Notes: generated by a model not told the origin, from the sequence alone. A DNA stretch of 64,000 nt from Pyrenula massariospora (GCA_021030905.1 JAGFMI010000028.1:335413-399412); one strand, 5' to 3'. Shown: positions 22,228 through 34,711, numbered from the stretch's first letter. Made by a program: numbers and translations.

Positions 22228-22959
22228 CTACTCATTCTCTCCTTGCAAAGCCCATTCCGCAACACCAAGCGCATGAATCTTCGCCGCGTCGAAAACCGGA
22301 ACTTCAAAGTCTGCCTGCTCCAGCACAAAGCCCAGATCTGTGCTCCCAAGAATCAATCCTTGAGCGCCGCGTCCGATCAACCTATTTGCGACATCCTTGA
22401 ACATCTGCCGCGTCCCTGGCGTCACCGCGTCTTTCCCCTTCACGACCTCTTCAAACATCGCCCGATTCACCTCGTCAAGCTGCGCTTCCGTATCTGGTAC
22501 AAGCACCGTAAGCCCGTGGTCTGACTGTAACTTCCCGACAAAGAAGCCAGGGCTCCTGTCATCCATAGTCGTCCTAGGCCCAAGCAGCCCAACTGTAGCG
22601 ATATTCTTCACCTTGATCGCAGCCGCGACAAAGTCCGCGATATGCAGAAACGGGACGCCGTTGAGCGCGGGCTCGATCTGCGGGGCGACTCTGTGCGCGA
22701 TGATAGCGCCAAGCAGGACGCCGTCGACGACGGGCGAGGGGCTGACGAGGGGCCGGACGGCGCTGATGTACTCGTCTGCAAAGGAGGCCCAATCCCCGGC
22801 TTCGGCGCGGCGGAGCTGGGCTTCGAGGTCGACGCTGTAGATGTATAGGCGTGCGGAGTGGCGGTGGCCGAGCTTTTGGCGGATGTGGGCGTTGATGATG
22901 CGGTAGTAGACTGTTGTGACGTCTGGGGTCATGCCCGCTAGGAGGGCAAGGGTCTTCAT
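22228..22959 (-). CDS. Asp/Glu racemase-fold protein lacking both catalytic cysteines
   Basis: A 243-residue single-exon protein of the aspartate/glutamate racemase superfamily. The N-terminal LALLAGM, the YYRIINAHIRQKLG helix and the HSARLYIYSVD segment follow the RacX/aspartate racemase plan, and the length is normal. Active enzymes of this group use two cysteines, one in a C-T/N-N-T-x-H loop and one in a G-C-T-E loop. Here the first loop reads LLGAIIAHR (Gly84 at the Cys position; His89 kept) and the second reads ILGSTDLG (Ser206 at the Cys position). Classical two-cysteine racemisation is therefore unlikely. It may be a lyase, an isomerase using other residues, or a binding protein. Convergent with the plus-strand membrane-protein gene that ends 121 bp away. 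Confidence 0.88.
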   Translation of the reverse strand: MKTLALLAGMTPDVTTVYYRIINAHIRQKLGHRHSARLYIYSVDLEAQLRRAEAGDWASFADEYISAVRPLVSPSPVVDGVLLGAIIAHRVAPQIEPALNGVPFLHIADFVAAAIKVKNIATVGLLGPRTTMDDRSPGFFVGKLQSDHGLTVLVPDTEAQLDEVNRAMFEEVVKGKDAVTPGTRQMFKDVANRLIGRGAQGLILGSTDLGFVLEQADFEVPVFDAAKIHALGVAEWALQGENE

Positions 22960-25533
22960 GACGGTGGTTTTGGGAAGCTTTAAAGCTCTCTAAGCTCGGT
23001 TGAAAGAGCAGTGGTTAAAGATCATACGTTAAAAGCCACAAAGCTTAAATTTCTATGGTGGATTTGGTGACTCATTGATTATTCATTGATGATGCTCGGA
23101 AGGATTATGTGCCAACACATAGTGAGACTTACTCTATTCCTACGACAACGATGCTGTCGTCAGCGCCTAGAGTCGCTTCTCAGCATCAAACAGCCTTAGT
23201 CGTGAGCATACAATGTGCCGTAGCTCACATTCAGCGGGGGCTCAATAGTGATCACAGAGTTGAGCGACGAAAACACCTTAGTATTCCATTAGGTCCGGAT
23301 TGCAGGGTAAGCGGAGTCGGAAAAAAGATGTTCCGTGACCTCAATTAAATTCAATGAGTACCTAACGTATGAGTATCGCTTGAGCTGTTGCTCCGTAGAA
23401 CACCAGCATACCGAAACTCGGAGTAGCAGTTCACCTTCAGTCTCCTTCAACTTTTCATGCGTGGATGGTTGAGATCGAGGCTGACGTCGCCCGTGACTTC
23501 TGACCGTCTTAGCTTGGTTCTCTCGATCAAGGTCCTTCATCAATCTTGCGAAGTATTTTGTCGCAATAGCATTTTCCGAATGTTGATCTATATTCACTTC
23601 GACTAGTGACAAGAAAGCTTCTCATGGGATCCAAATTGTCTAGATGTGTTGCGTCATCGGTAGTGATAAATGTTATAATTATGGGCCTTTATGCCGAATC
23701 TCTGGGGTAGTACAGGTGGCGGCGTACAGAGAGAGCGCCACATCACTCATGCGGTCTCTGCCTTTGCTTTTGCAGCAAATACCTTCCGACCATATACACC
23801 TTTGTAAATCGGATATTTTCGGCGCCGCGCCCCCAAGACCTTGAGGACGTGGATTCTACCCGTTTGATCGATGACAACGGCGACGAAATCGAATGCCTCT
23901 AGAGGGCGTCCGAAACGGCATCAATCCAGTTATCACGTGACCATGTCACCGGTGAGGAAATTCCGCCGCGATGTCATTGCAACGAGTCCGAGAAAGGCAA
24001 CCCGAACTAACGAGGTCCAGCCAGCATCTATTCGCCTCCGCTACGGCCACTACTTAACACGGATCGACCCATAAGGAATTCACCGAGAAAATTTCTGCGA
24101 CTACCATCGCAATTGCAAGATGGTAAATCCTGTAGAGATGGAGGTGATCATGATGGAGAAGGTGATTATGAATAATGATCTCGGGGATATGGTAGGTTCC
24201 GTCTGCATGTATAGACAGCGTCAGCGTACGACGAAGGGCAATCAAGAAAGCCTGTCAATGAGGTGCCAGAGTTTAGTGACAAGATGTTGCCCAAGCGGGA
24301 GGAGGTGAACTGGTGAGCGGTTGGGTAAAAACATTTTATTGAGAATTTTGGTCTTTGTGGTGATTCCTTGGACTACTAGCAGAATAACGCAGTGCCTTGG
24401 GGGATGGCTCCGCATTGCTGGGGCTGAAAATCCACGTCCGGGATTTTGAGGTTGAAGAGTCGCACAATGAGCGTCCAGTCGTAGGTGGGAGTGATTCTTC
24501 TCTGCCGATATTTAATACCTATCATTTCGCTTTTAAGCTTGCGATTCTTAGCGAGGAGCATTGCAAAGGAGTTGAGCTTCGATATTCTTGCAACTGTCTT
24601 ATGAGATACGAGTAGCTCACATATTTCTTGTTGGATGTTCCTCCATGCTTGTTCTTTTTACCTAGTCTACTGCTTATGTGTTCTAGGTGCTCTTGAACTA
24701 GATCATGAGCCAGCTAGGAGTTGTAGGCTCTACCACAGATGACCACCTAGGGCATTGCGCCTCCACATCCACTCTTTTCAACATCAGCTTCAGGCAGAGT
24801 AAAGCCTCAAGATGAGCAATATTCTCGAGCCCGATGTTAAGTCCTGACACTCTCCACGATTCAAAGTCTTCACCAATACATCTTCAGGTCCTAAGGGTCT
24901 AGGCTGCCTGAGAACGTTGAAATATCGCAACGCACTTACTGGGTCGGATCTTGTGCTTTTAGCTTAGTGGGATTGTCAACAGAAAACAGCTTTCTAGCCT
25001 GTGCGAAGGGCATTCGGCAACACATTCCCGATACTTATATCGAAATTTCTTTGGATAGGCTTTCAATACTTCCCAAATTCCTCCTTTGCGTCCAAACTTG
25101 AATCAATCGCAGTATAGCTGCGATAAGTCTACGCTTCGGCTTTCTTGGATATAATGTGGAGTTCATAGTAGCTGTCGATATGCCGCACAGGATTTCCGGA
25201 AATCCAGAAAAGCTAAGACCTAACAATAAAACCTTACGGAACTCACAGCGCTGCACCTATCTTCTGAGGAGAGCCTAGCCTGAGATGTGAGATTGGCATT
25301 GGTGGGCGTGATGAAGGGGTTAATGATCACAAGAGAAGGGCAAGAGGCAGTATAATGCATCGCCTCCTGCTTCTGACCGTTTCGCGGGCGTTGGCCGAGG
25401 TTATCACCATGTCTGAGATTTGACGATGGCAGTGCTAGTAATCTCCCAAAAGAGCATCGCCTCATGCAAAGTACCGACAAAAATGGACGCAGTAGAGATT
25501 CTTGACTTTCATTGCTAACTTCACGAAATAGAA
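22960..25533. other. gene-poor stretch, no gene recognised
   Basis: 2.6 kb with only short frames (up to about 107 codons) on both strands and no domain, repeat or RNA gene that I can recognise. Probably intergenic, possibly containing old relics. Confidence 0.5.
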
Positions 25534-26950
25534 ATGAGGAGGCTTTTATTATGGGTACCTATGCTCACGCTACAAGTAATTTACCCGCTTTCTCAAGCCG
25601 CACGTACATATACCTACTGGGTTGATGAGTCGTGTCGTCGGGCCGATAAAGGTCAGCATTTTTATGAGGCTTTAAACGAGTTCATCAAGTGGTCAGAAAG
25701 AGCAAGTAACCAGGTGCACGCACCTATACCAAAGATAGAGCAATACTATGAGATGCTCTTTATATCGAGGGGCGGCCCACAGCGCCGCCATGTAGCGGGT
25801 CAGTAACATCTTATCTTCGAAGTCGATAGGCTAAGTCTCCTAATTTCAATGACTATTTAGATAGGTTTCGTTTCATGTCAAGATTAAAGCCAGTGCCAAA
25901 CAATAATCGAAACTTTGCGAACTATCGATTTTATTGTGACAATGATCCCAGGGATGAAGCTGGGCTTTCTAGATGGAAGCTTAAAACAGATCCTGATCCA
26001 CCCGTCCCGAGTAGTTACGTGCCTCAAAGAGAGCGTCCAATGCCCCATCAAGCTCAACCAGGCCAATCCTACCAGGAATGGTACGACAGCGACAACTGGA
26101 TGTTAGAGATTGTACGAACCTTTCATTAAATGACCTCTGACACTTTTAGGTTGGCGGGCAAATCCTCAGGCTGCCAAAGTCCTGATATCATTCCAGTGGC
26201 GACGTACAAAAAGACCATTCGCAGGTTTATCGGGAGCCCGTACATGACTTTCGAGAGAGCTACGATTACGGTCTGGCGTTGCGTCTTGATGCCTGCTATA
26301 TCGCTGATTGGAGTATAGATATGTGACATTCAATTTCGCACCGGGTATGCTGGACTAGACGCTGAGCCTTTCAAACGGGAGCTGGACGCTTGGAAGAGTG
26401 ATGAGGCCCAACAATTGGCGCCACAACAGTTTATCAACTATTATCGGATTCTTACTGCGTTTGTACTCCTATATCATGTTCGTTTCATTCAGCGTTCCTG
26501 TGCTTTTTACGCTGACTGTCCTGCTGTAGATTTTCAAACTGCCGCCGTACGAGCGTAAGTAGAGCCCTACATGATACTGAACTGTAACTTATTTTATTTA
26601 TTCAACATTTACCATCAAACTTCCGTCATCTCCTCCACTACCCTCCCCTCAGTTTTCCTCAAGTCCTCCCTTAGCATTAACATCTCGGCGTTATAGTGGA
26701 AGATCAGTATCAGAACATGTTACAAACGGATGAACGTAAATTAGCCCTCGACTGGGAAGGCGTCAGTCTTGAGGTTGGAAGGGACGTTAGAGAATTCCGG
26801 TCCAGAAAGTGGTCTAACCCATCGAACTATGCCTTCTTTGCCCTACTGGTTAGTCTAGTGGCCAATGGAGTTGGGCTCAGCACCATCGAACAAGACGGAA
26901 AAGCTGGAATTCTAAAACCGGATCCTACGCTTTCACTTCCAGCTCCCTGA
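25534..26950 (+). pseudogene. secreted zincin-like (M35-type fold) protein with a one-base frame break
   Basis: Six exons can be read: 25534-25798, 25861-26101, 26150-26270, 26319-26478, 26530-26554 and 26697-26950. The product starts with a signal peptide (MRRLLLWVPMLTLQVIYPLS), then a VDESCRRADK segment, FYCDND, a GCQSPDII segment, ITICDIQF and, near the end, NPSNYAFFALL. This order matches a fungal family of secreted metallopeptidase-like proteins related to deuterolysin. The exon sum is 1066 nt, one more than a multiple of three. The frame slips at a run of four T at 26460-26463, so this is either a frameshift or a sequencing error. The place where HExxH is expected reads as YH followed by IFKL, so the zinc site is not preserved. 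Catalysis is therefore doubtful even without the frame break. Confidence 0.65.
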
Positions 26951-29900
26951 GATACGGACGTCATAGATCTAACATAAGAGGAGATTTGGTCGGAGCTAAA
27001 GGTAAGAGGGCTGTTTCCATGCTAAAACTTGGGGGAGCGGTACTTTGAGCTATGGTTTCTATGCTCGATAGTTTGAGCAGAGCCTTGTTGCCTCACCCGG
27101 ATATTTTCACTCGCCAAATGTGGGAGTAAAAGACAACATAGTTGCGCACCAAGCTCTTCTCTGGCTTGCCGACCCCCACTAGATTATGACCCACCTAGCT
27201 GACATATTATCACAATCCCAATCTCCGTCTCTCTTGACGCGTCTAAAAATAAACCCCTTTTTTCATTATCTGAGTAGTATGACATTATACTCTTATTCAC
27301 TTATATCTACAAACACTACACTATCTTCTCTCACTGATAGCCTCGCAGATTCCAATTCAGTTCAGAAATCTGTGTAAAATACATCTCAGAATAACATCCT
27401 CTCCGATCAAAAATGAAGACCACACTTTATCGAGCTAAGTGGACAATTCGACTCCTTGAAATAAAAACCCACCACCCGTACATAGCACTTCGGTATCTGC
27501 CATGGTCGACGTAGCCTGACTAGACGGCGTGTACGAGCAGAAAGGTAGCAAGCGGTAGCCAAGGTGGGTGAACGTTTAGTGGTACTTGCTGGGCAATATA
27601 CTCGCGTCGGGCCATTTGTTCCAGGCTAGGTTTACACTGGATGGCAGATATCCAGGCTCAGATACGGAGAATTGGCCAAAGAGATCGCATAAGTTGGATT
27701 GTCATGGTTTTCATAAGCGAGCTTCGTGGTATAATGGTGAAACTGTGGCCACCATACACCTGAGCGCCACGGGGACATGGGCGGGAAGCTGATCCACTTG
27801 TGCCTGAGTTAGTAAGTCGCGTAATGACTACGTTTCGGCGGCAATTTCCAAGGCTATTTTGTAAAGGCAGGTAGTTAGATTCATTGTAATCATATCTTAG
27901 TGCAAAGACGCCATCAATACCAGTATGAGGGCGTAATAGTACAGGAATCAATCGGAAAGTTGGTCAATGGTCATCGTTGACATAATGGGCTAGCATTCGA
28001 GAAGCCTTCACAAACTTAGATCACCAAAGAATAACTCTAATTCATTAGAATTTCTCATCATTAGCGTAGGTGATCTCTGAGAAACACCTCTCCTGGGCCT
28101 ACTAACTTTAAGCTGGGTGCATGTAATCCAGGGCATTTATACCGAGATTTCTTTATAAGTGAGACTTCGACTCAAGACAGGCTCTTCTTTAGGACATACT
28201 CCGGTCAAGATACGAGCTTCTTCCTTAAACTATTGATTGACTAAAAGATAGACTAGCCTAGCTGCACGTGCCAACACAACACCCAAGCCTTTCCTGAACA
28301 TCTGCCATCCGTTGGAGGCCAAATGTAAGCTGAAACGCTGAACGCCTTCAACGCTTGACATCCGGACGACCCTTGGCTGAACCTGTCTCATTGACAGAGT
28401 ATCCCTTGCCGGACATGGCAAAAATGCTCCATGGCTCCTCTAGAGGTTTCTGCTCTTCCCAGCGTTGCATTGCGTATGTTGACGTCTGTTTGTTTTTGGA
28501 TGGGTTTGTATGGGTGTTCTTATTGCTGTTTGACGCTAGATCAGCCGTTGATCATGAGTTCGATGACCACATACGTACCTTTGTTCCTTGTTCCTAGACT
28601 TATCCATGGCGACGAAAGAGCTTTTCCTTGACTTGATAGGGCTGAAAGTGACTATGTCCTAATGGGTGATCAGGCTCTTTGCATGTCACGGCGATCTTTT
28701 GTAGATCTATGGTAGGACGTGTGTTTTTACGATCAGACCTCTAATACTTTGATCGAAACCGTAGGTTCGTAGGGGACGTAGGAGTATTGGAGCGTCTGCC
28801 TCCTTCTCAGTTGACAATTGACAGACGGATGTTGAAGTAGACAAGCATGTTTTTGAAAATTGATTGAAAGAGAGAATGTGTTGACTTCTTATACCTTTTC
28901 GTCACGCATAGACCATGAGATGAGCAAGAAGTTTGCGGGATCCGGCCCAACTAGGATATTAGGGACATGAGCCCTGGCAATCATACCCTCTCCATCGTAA
29001 CCACATTCCCCCACTGCAGAAGTGCAATAAGGAATTGGAAATGGTCCGCAGCCAAGTCAAAAAACGGGTCTTGTGACCCACTTCAGGACGTTGAATGCTG
29101 ATTGATCAGGGACCATATTTCCAACTCGATATCCTTATAGCTCGGTGTGTGATCATGGATGATCCTCAAGCATTCTCGTAATACGATAGAGACCGAATCG
29201 GTCAATGCTGCAGGTGGGGAGCACGCAGGCTTCATGTCCGCTTCATAATCTTTGTTAGACCTATTGCACTTTTGCTGAGGGATGACATTTGTCGAGGTCC
29301 GGGCTCAGGGCCCAGATATTGCCCAAAATATGTCCCTCAGCGCATACTAATGGCTCCAAAATTGACGCATAAGGCTGACTACGGGAGATCTACTTGGACC
29401 TAGCACTGTGGTGTTGTTGTAAGCCAATCAGGTTGAGCGGCACCATCTCAGACGTCGCTCTAGTCCGCGACATGGAGGCGATAACCACGCTAGTAGTCCC
29501 CACATCATCTCCAGAGAACCTTGTGAGCGGGATTGTGACGTGGTGGACGCTGATGGACACCGGAGCATGGTTGAGATTCAGCTTATTGCACAACTGTGTA
29601 CAGTGTCCTATTGGTGCTCGAGTCCAACAGGTGGCGTTAGGATGGCGGCGCTAGTAGCTGGCCTCGCCCTGGCTGATTGCCTAAGCTAGGTTGTTTCGGG
29701 ATGGTTGAGGTAATTGCACATTTGTACATCCAATCGGCTTCTCCCGTACTTACCCTATCGCTTCCTGATATGTGAGGCTCGATGGCTGATCTGGCGGATG
29801 GCCATTCGTAAGCCCAGCCGGTTTAGCGGTACGATTCATCCAGACAGGCTAGGCAATGCAGGTCCCAGGGCAGACGAGCGTGTGGCCGGCAGACACCGCT

Positions 29901-30043
29901 CCAGGTTTGTTTTCTGCGCTTCAATGACCTGGAAAGAGCCGACGCCAACGTGAGGAACGAAAGACCCATAAAGATGCTTTGATTCCTGTTCGGCCAAGTC
30001 CACAACATCCGTCGATAGCCTGATCTTTCGAGAGTGTGTAAAC
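26951..30043. other. gene-poor stretch, no gene recognised
   Basis: About 3.1 kb with short frames only. No domain, tRNA or obvious repeat seen. The last 300 bp should contain the promoter of the AAA+ ATPase gene starting at 30044. Confidence 0.5.
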
Positions 30044-32640
30044 ATGGACTCCTTCTCCATCTTCCCTAATAGCTTGCCGCTATGGAATACGGACAATCTG
30101 ACTTCCACTGCCTTGAATACGATCTCTCCCGAAGTTGATTTCCTCTATTCGATCCCGGCGGTACCAGAGGTTGAACGGCCCGAGAAGTCGATCGGACAGG
30201 ATGCCACACTGTTCACTTTCTACGAAGGACCGCGAAAGTGTGATTGTTGCACGAACTGGGTGGAAAAAATGCCCAGCCAAATGCCAGAAGTCAATAAAGA
30301 CAAGTACAATCGTGCAGCCATCCTTTTGTTCAAAGGTAAGAATCACAAAGATCAAACGTCTACTGTCGGTGGTTTGGTTGGCCTCAAGGACTCGTTTCTT
30401 GAGATCCAAAGCCCGATAATTGCAGATCTCATCCGGCCAATCCTCGAGAAGCTTGGTCGCCTGGTCCCCAAGAATGACAAGATCAAGATCGATTCGCCTT
30501 TCAGGGAACTGTTCCATGCCTATCCTGAAGTTGTGGAGCTTTGGAACCAGTGTACCATACATAACCAACAACACAATCACCTAACCGTTCTAATAAAAGT
30601 CATGGACAGTTTGTTCTCCGATTTTTCTGTCAAAATCCGAGAGCTGCACGCAAAGAAAATGATTTCTTGTGAGCACATGTGGACTATATTCCCCAAAAAT
30701 ATGATCGTTTACTCCAAACGAGACGGCCACGATCGGCTCTTCAAGGTTGAAGACATCACTGCTGGATACCGTTACCGGGATCGTGGCCCATGCAACTGGA
30801 TCGTTACTTGTCAATATGTTCAGTTCGATGGAGTACGTTTCGGACTGGCGAGGCATCAATTCTTGATTGAAAAGTTTGAAGGCATCAAACATATTGCCAG
30901 CCTACCTCTCTACCCAGTTGGTTTTCACATCGATACGAAAATTGAGCAGCGGATCATCAATCGCAATCGGAAAGTCCTTGAATACCAAGGTATAACCCAT
31001 TGCGAGTATTCTGGTGTTGGAAGATCTCGTCTGCAGGGTCACTTTGATCCCGACGACGATGAGGACATGGAACACGAGTTACGACGAGCTTTTTCGAGGA
31101 AAATTGAAAGCATCCGAGTAAGATCCTTCCATCCATGGTAACGCGAATCGCTGACCATATAGATCTCCGGCCGGGTAGTGATTGACGTTTTCGGATACAG
31201 AAAATTCAATCCCGGCCATTTCAGTATAGCAGATCCTTTTGAGTCACATCATAAGAGCGATACAGGGACGGAAGCACGCGTAGTGTCCGATGATGATGTT
31301 TCTGGTCGAAATAGAGTTGAAGCAGATGAAAAGGGACGACTAGACACTAAAGAGCAAGAGCTAACTAAAGCTTTTATGGTCGACAAGCCAGAGCATCTGT
31401 TGATCGCAAATCCGCTCTTACCCGGATATTCGCTCCGAAAAAATAGATGGCGTAAGTTTTTACTTTATTCCTTTACTGTAAGTTCTAGATTTGAAGTCAG
31501 CTGATGGCAACACAGTTTGGTTGTCGATCGATAACCTTCGTCCTATACAGTGGGACAGCGCTGCATTTGATCACTTGGTCATCCCGAAACGTCGGAAAAG
31601 CATCCTCTTAACCTTCGTTCACCATCACAACATTACTAGAAACGGTAATAACGATGTGATTGCGGGTAAAGGTAAGGTCAAACTAGCAAACGGTGAATTT
31701 TTAGTAGGCGGCTAACGGAAATCATCTTTAGGTCAAGGCCTAATTATCCTCCTTAGTGGACCAGCAGGGAATGGCAAAACGCTAACAGCTGAGGCTGGTA
31801 TGTCAAGAATTAGAGTCGTATCAAATCATAATCAATGACAAATTTGCAGTTGCCGACAAGACAAGGAAACCCCTTATCAGACTGCAGGCAGAGAACTGTG
31901 CTTCTGAAGCATCAGGACTGTCCAGGACTCTGGGAGAAACGTTCGAATTGTGCACAGAGTGGAATGCCGTTACTCTTCTTGACGGTATGTTGTGTTGCTT
32001 TGATTGCATGTGTATTGATTAATTGAATTTTGCAATTAAGAAGCAGATGCATTCCTGGGGAAAAGATCACTTGAGAATTCTGTCCGCAACGACATAGTAT
32101 CAGGTATGTATAACTTCTTGAGGGTTATCAAGTTAATTTCGCTTCTGACAGCTTTGTGTGCAAACAGTCATGCTTCGACAACTTGAATATTTTTCCGGTA
32201 TCATGTTTCTTACCACGAATTTACTAGAGCATATTGATGAAGCTTTCCGGTCTCGCATCTAGTTTCATCTGTGCTACCCAGGGCTGTCTACTGAAACACG
32301 TCTTGCGATATGGAAGAATTTTCTGACTCGTGTGCAAGCGGCGTGTGAAAGAGCCAACCAGGCTGCAAAGTCTGCTGCAGTTCGAGATCGTTCAACAGCG
32401 AAAACATTAGCTTATAAGATAAGCTCAGCCGACGTAGAGACGCTGGCTCTCATTGACCTGAATGGTCGTGAGATCAAGAATGTAGTCAAGACAGCATGGT
32501 ATTGGTGTCGATATAACAACTTAGATGTGGCTCTAGACCGTTTTCTGGACTCAATTGAGTTAACAGCACCCTTCACCAAACGGTCCTCCGACGATGCTGA
32601 GGCTGTTGATAATCCTAGGAAGCGTTTACGTGAGGAATGA
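30044..32640 (+). pseudogene. fungal AAA+ ATPase (DUF7025-type N-terminal region), one in-frame stop
   Basis: Seven exons: 30044-31117, 31163-31451, 31489-31671, 31732-31797, 31850-31984, 32041-32103 and 32168-32640. They sum to 2283 nt, exactly 761 codons. The N-terminal half matches the region usual in large fungal AAA+ ATPases, with IQSPIIADLIRPILEKLG, a LWNQCTIHNQQHNHLTVL helix, MWTIFPKNMIVYS, FDGVRFGLA, LPLYPVGFHI and SGRVVIDVFGY. The ATPase core follows: Walker A in LLSGPAGNGKTLTAEA, Walker B split by an intron as VTLLD then EADAFLGKR, sensor 1 in IMFLTTNLLEHID and the arginine-finger segment AFRSRI. Directly after RI comes a TAG at 32260-32262, where the family has His or Gln followed by F. 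The frame then continues to 32640 through the AAA lid. Truncation there would remove the lid. Everything else is preserved, so the stop is recent, a sequencing error, or read through. Confidence 0.85.
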
Positions 32641-32756
32641 GGCTAGTTGAAGCTGTTACTACACATTGATCGTAAGACAGTACTGCTTGTAGAGCATTGA
32701 TCGAGCGCCTGAAACATGCAGAAAGGCAATTTTTTTTTGGCCTTCAATTGAATTGT

Positions 32757-34711
32757 TTAATGTAAATGTTCAGTCTTTAAACGAGTGAAGCGTGTTCTCT
32801 CTTCATCCTTCGCAACTAGCCAAGCTTTTTTGGATAGAGTTTTCTCTTCTACAAAGGGCGTTTTCTCATAGCTCACTAATCGGCAGAGAGAATCGTAATT
32901 GTGATTTTCTTCTTGATCTGGCCATGCATCAAACGTTTCCTCGCCATTTTTCAAGCCATCAGGATCCCATTCATCCTCTTCCGAATCTTCGGAGTCAGAC
33001 TCGGCGTTCTCTACCATAAGAGCTGGCTGTTCCTGAGGGAAGGGTTCGAATGTAATTTTTTGATGAGCATCGGCGTTTGGATCCCACACGTCATTATCCA
33101 TTTGCTCTTCGGCTATGCTTATCATATGGCCTGAGGCATCCGTATGATGGTACTTCTGGCCACATGTACATCTTCGAACTGTAGACGCCTTGGACCACCC
33201 TTGCAACAGACAGGCAAGATCTCTCCACGCTGAGAAGCTCTGTTTGACACGTGTCTTGATCGATCCGAAATCACATAGTTGTTTCCAACTATCCACCGCA
33301 GCTTCATCAGGTTCAGTGAAATGAATTTTACAGGATCCATTGGGTCCCACAACGTCAATGATGACGAACCTCGCTCGACAGAGTTCACATCCACGTACAT
33401 ATTCTCTTAGGTCGTGCCCAGCAGTTACCTGGAGAACTATGTCTTCGTCCTTTGTCCCAGATATCCGGAAATGGACAATCACTCTGATCATGTTCGTGCC
33501 TGGATACGCAACGAATGGATCGCCAAACATGGGGAGGACATTTTTGGGTGCACTTTCTGAGCTCAAAATCATTCATCTGGGTCCATTTGCCCAGCCAACG
33601 GGCACAGTCCTGCTTGTTTAATCCAAGGAGATTCATGAAAAAAGTCTCCTGTCTCATCAGTTGGATTAAACTTTGTTCATTCCAAGTAAATCCATCTTCG
33701 GGAAGAACCATTTCAGAAAAGTACTTGGGGGAATCGTGTGGTGTAAATTTTTCTTCAAGTGCTCTTGGGTATTGAGAAGTTGCAAAGCCGCGGTGCTGCA
33801 CGGAATTTAAGACTTGAGCTACCTTGATAAACTCTCGAATGCACCGACGAAGCTTTACAGATTCTCGGAACCTACCAGAGCCGATCGCTCCACTCCTTCC
33901 AGTTTGATGGAAGGGATGAGATTGGAGAGGCTCCTTCGATTTAAGGTCTCTTGAGAAATCCATAGAATTAATGGTGATGATAGTCTTAGGTTCGGTCTCC
34001 TTATGAATATTTTCAGGATGCGTCCACTTAGCCAAGATGGTACTCCCAAGGTCTGTCTGTTGAGGTGTGCTGGTAAGACTTGATTCAAGACGATCTCGCG
34101 GAGTATAGTATTCGGCACCTTCGGGAGTAGCTGTTTTGGTTAGCGTCGAACAACGCGGACATGGAAGTTTGTTCTCTGACTTACGAGCCGAGGGCGATGC
34201 TGCGATCCCAATTACTATCGAAGATCGCTTGCTAAAAGTGTCGAGTCGAGAGCTCTCGATTCTGACTCCATTGATGACGATGGCAGTGTCGCGGCCGTCC
34301 TCACGCTTTCGTTTCGCTTGTTTGGCCAGGAGGATCTGCATGTCCTCTGCCCTGACATGCTTCTTGGGTAGATTCCATTCCAAAATCTTGTCTCTGTACC
34401 GTCGAATGCTAACGCGCGTTAGGAGACTTCGGAAACAGCCCAAGGTTCTTCTAGTTCACCTATCCAGCCTCAAATCCCGTAGATTCCTTAATGATCTTAA
34501 TTGTCTCTTCCAGGGTGTGCAGAGTATAGACTTGAGCGATGAGTGGTCGAAGTTCTTCCCATTCTTCATCAGAGTGTCGCGTTCGAGTTTTCTTTAGAGC
34601 TACTGTAGGAGGCTGAGGAGGTACAGGTGGATCGTGGACTCCCACAACATTTCTGGGATGTGGGAGTAGCGTCCGCGGTGGATGATCAGGGTTTGGATGA
34701 GTGGGGGGCAT
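32757..34711 (-). CDS. Clr5-domain protein, with a defective-looking first intron donor
   Basis: Starts at the ATG at 34711 (MPPTHPNPDHPP). After a Pro-rich lead comes a Clr5 domain: HSDEEWEELRPLIAQVYTLH, LEETIKIIKESTGFEA, then in the next exon IRRYRDKILEWNLPKK and HVRAEDMQILL. The name comes from a fission yeast silencing factor; the domain is common in moulds and thought to be nuclear. Exon 1 (34711-34464) joins exon 2 (from 34408) in perfect frame over 55 bp with a CTAAC branch site and a TTAG acceptor, but the intron begins AT rather than GT. Reading through instead meets a TAG at 34460-34462. A second frame change near 33500-33570 is either a short intron or a frameshift. The C-terminal half, with an acidic stretch (SDSEDSEEDEWD), is unfamiliar. 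It ends 117 bp from the convergent AAA+ gene. Confidence 0.62.
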
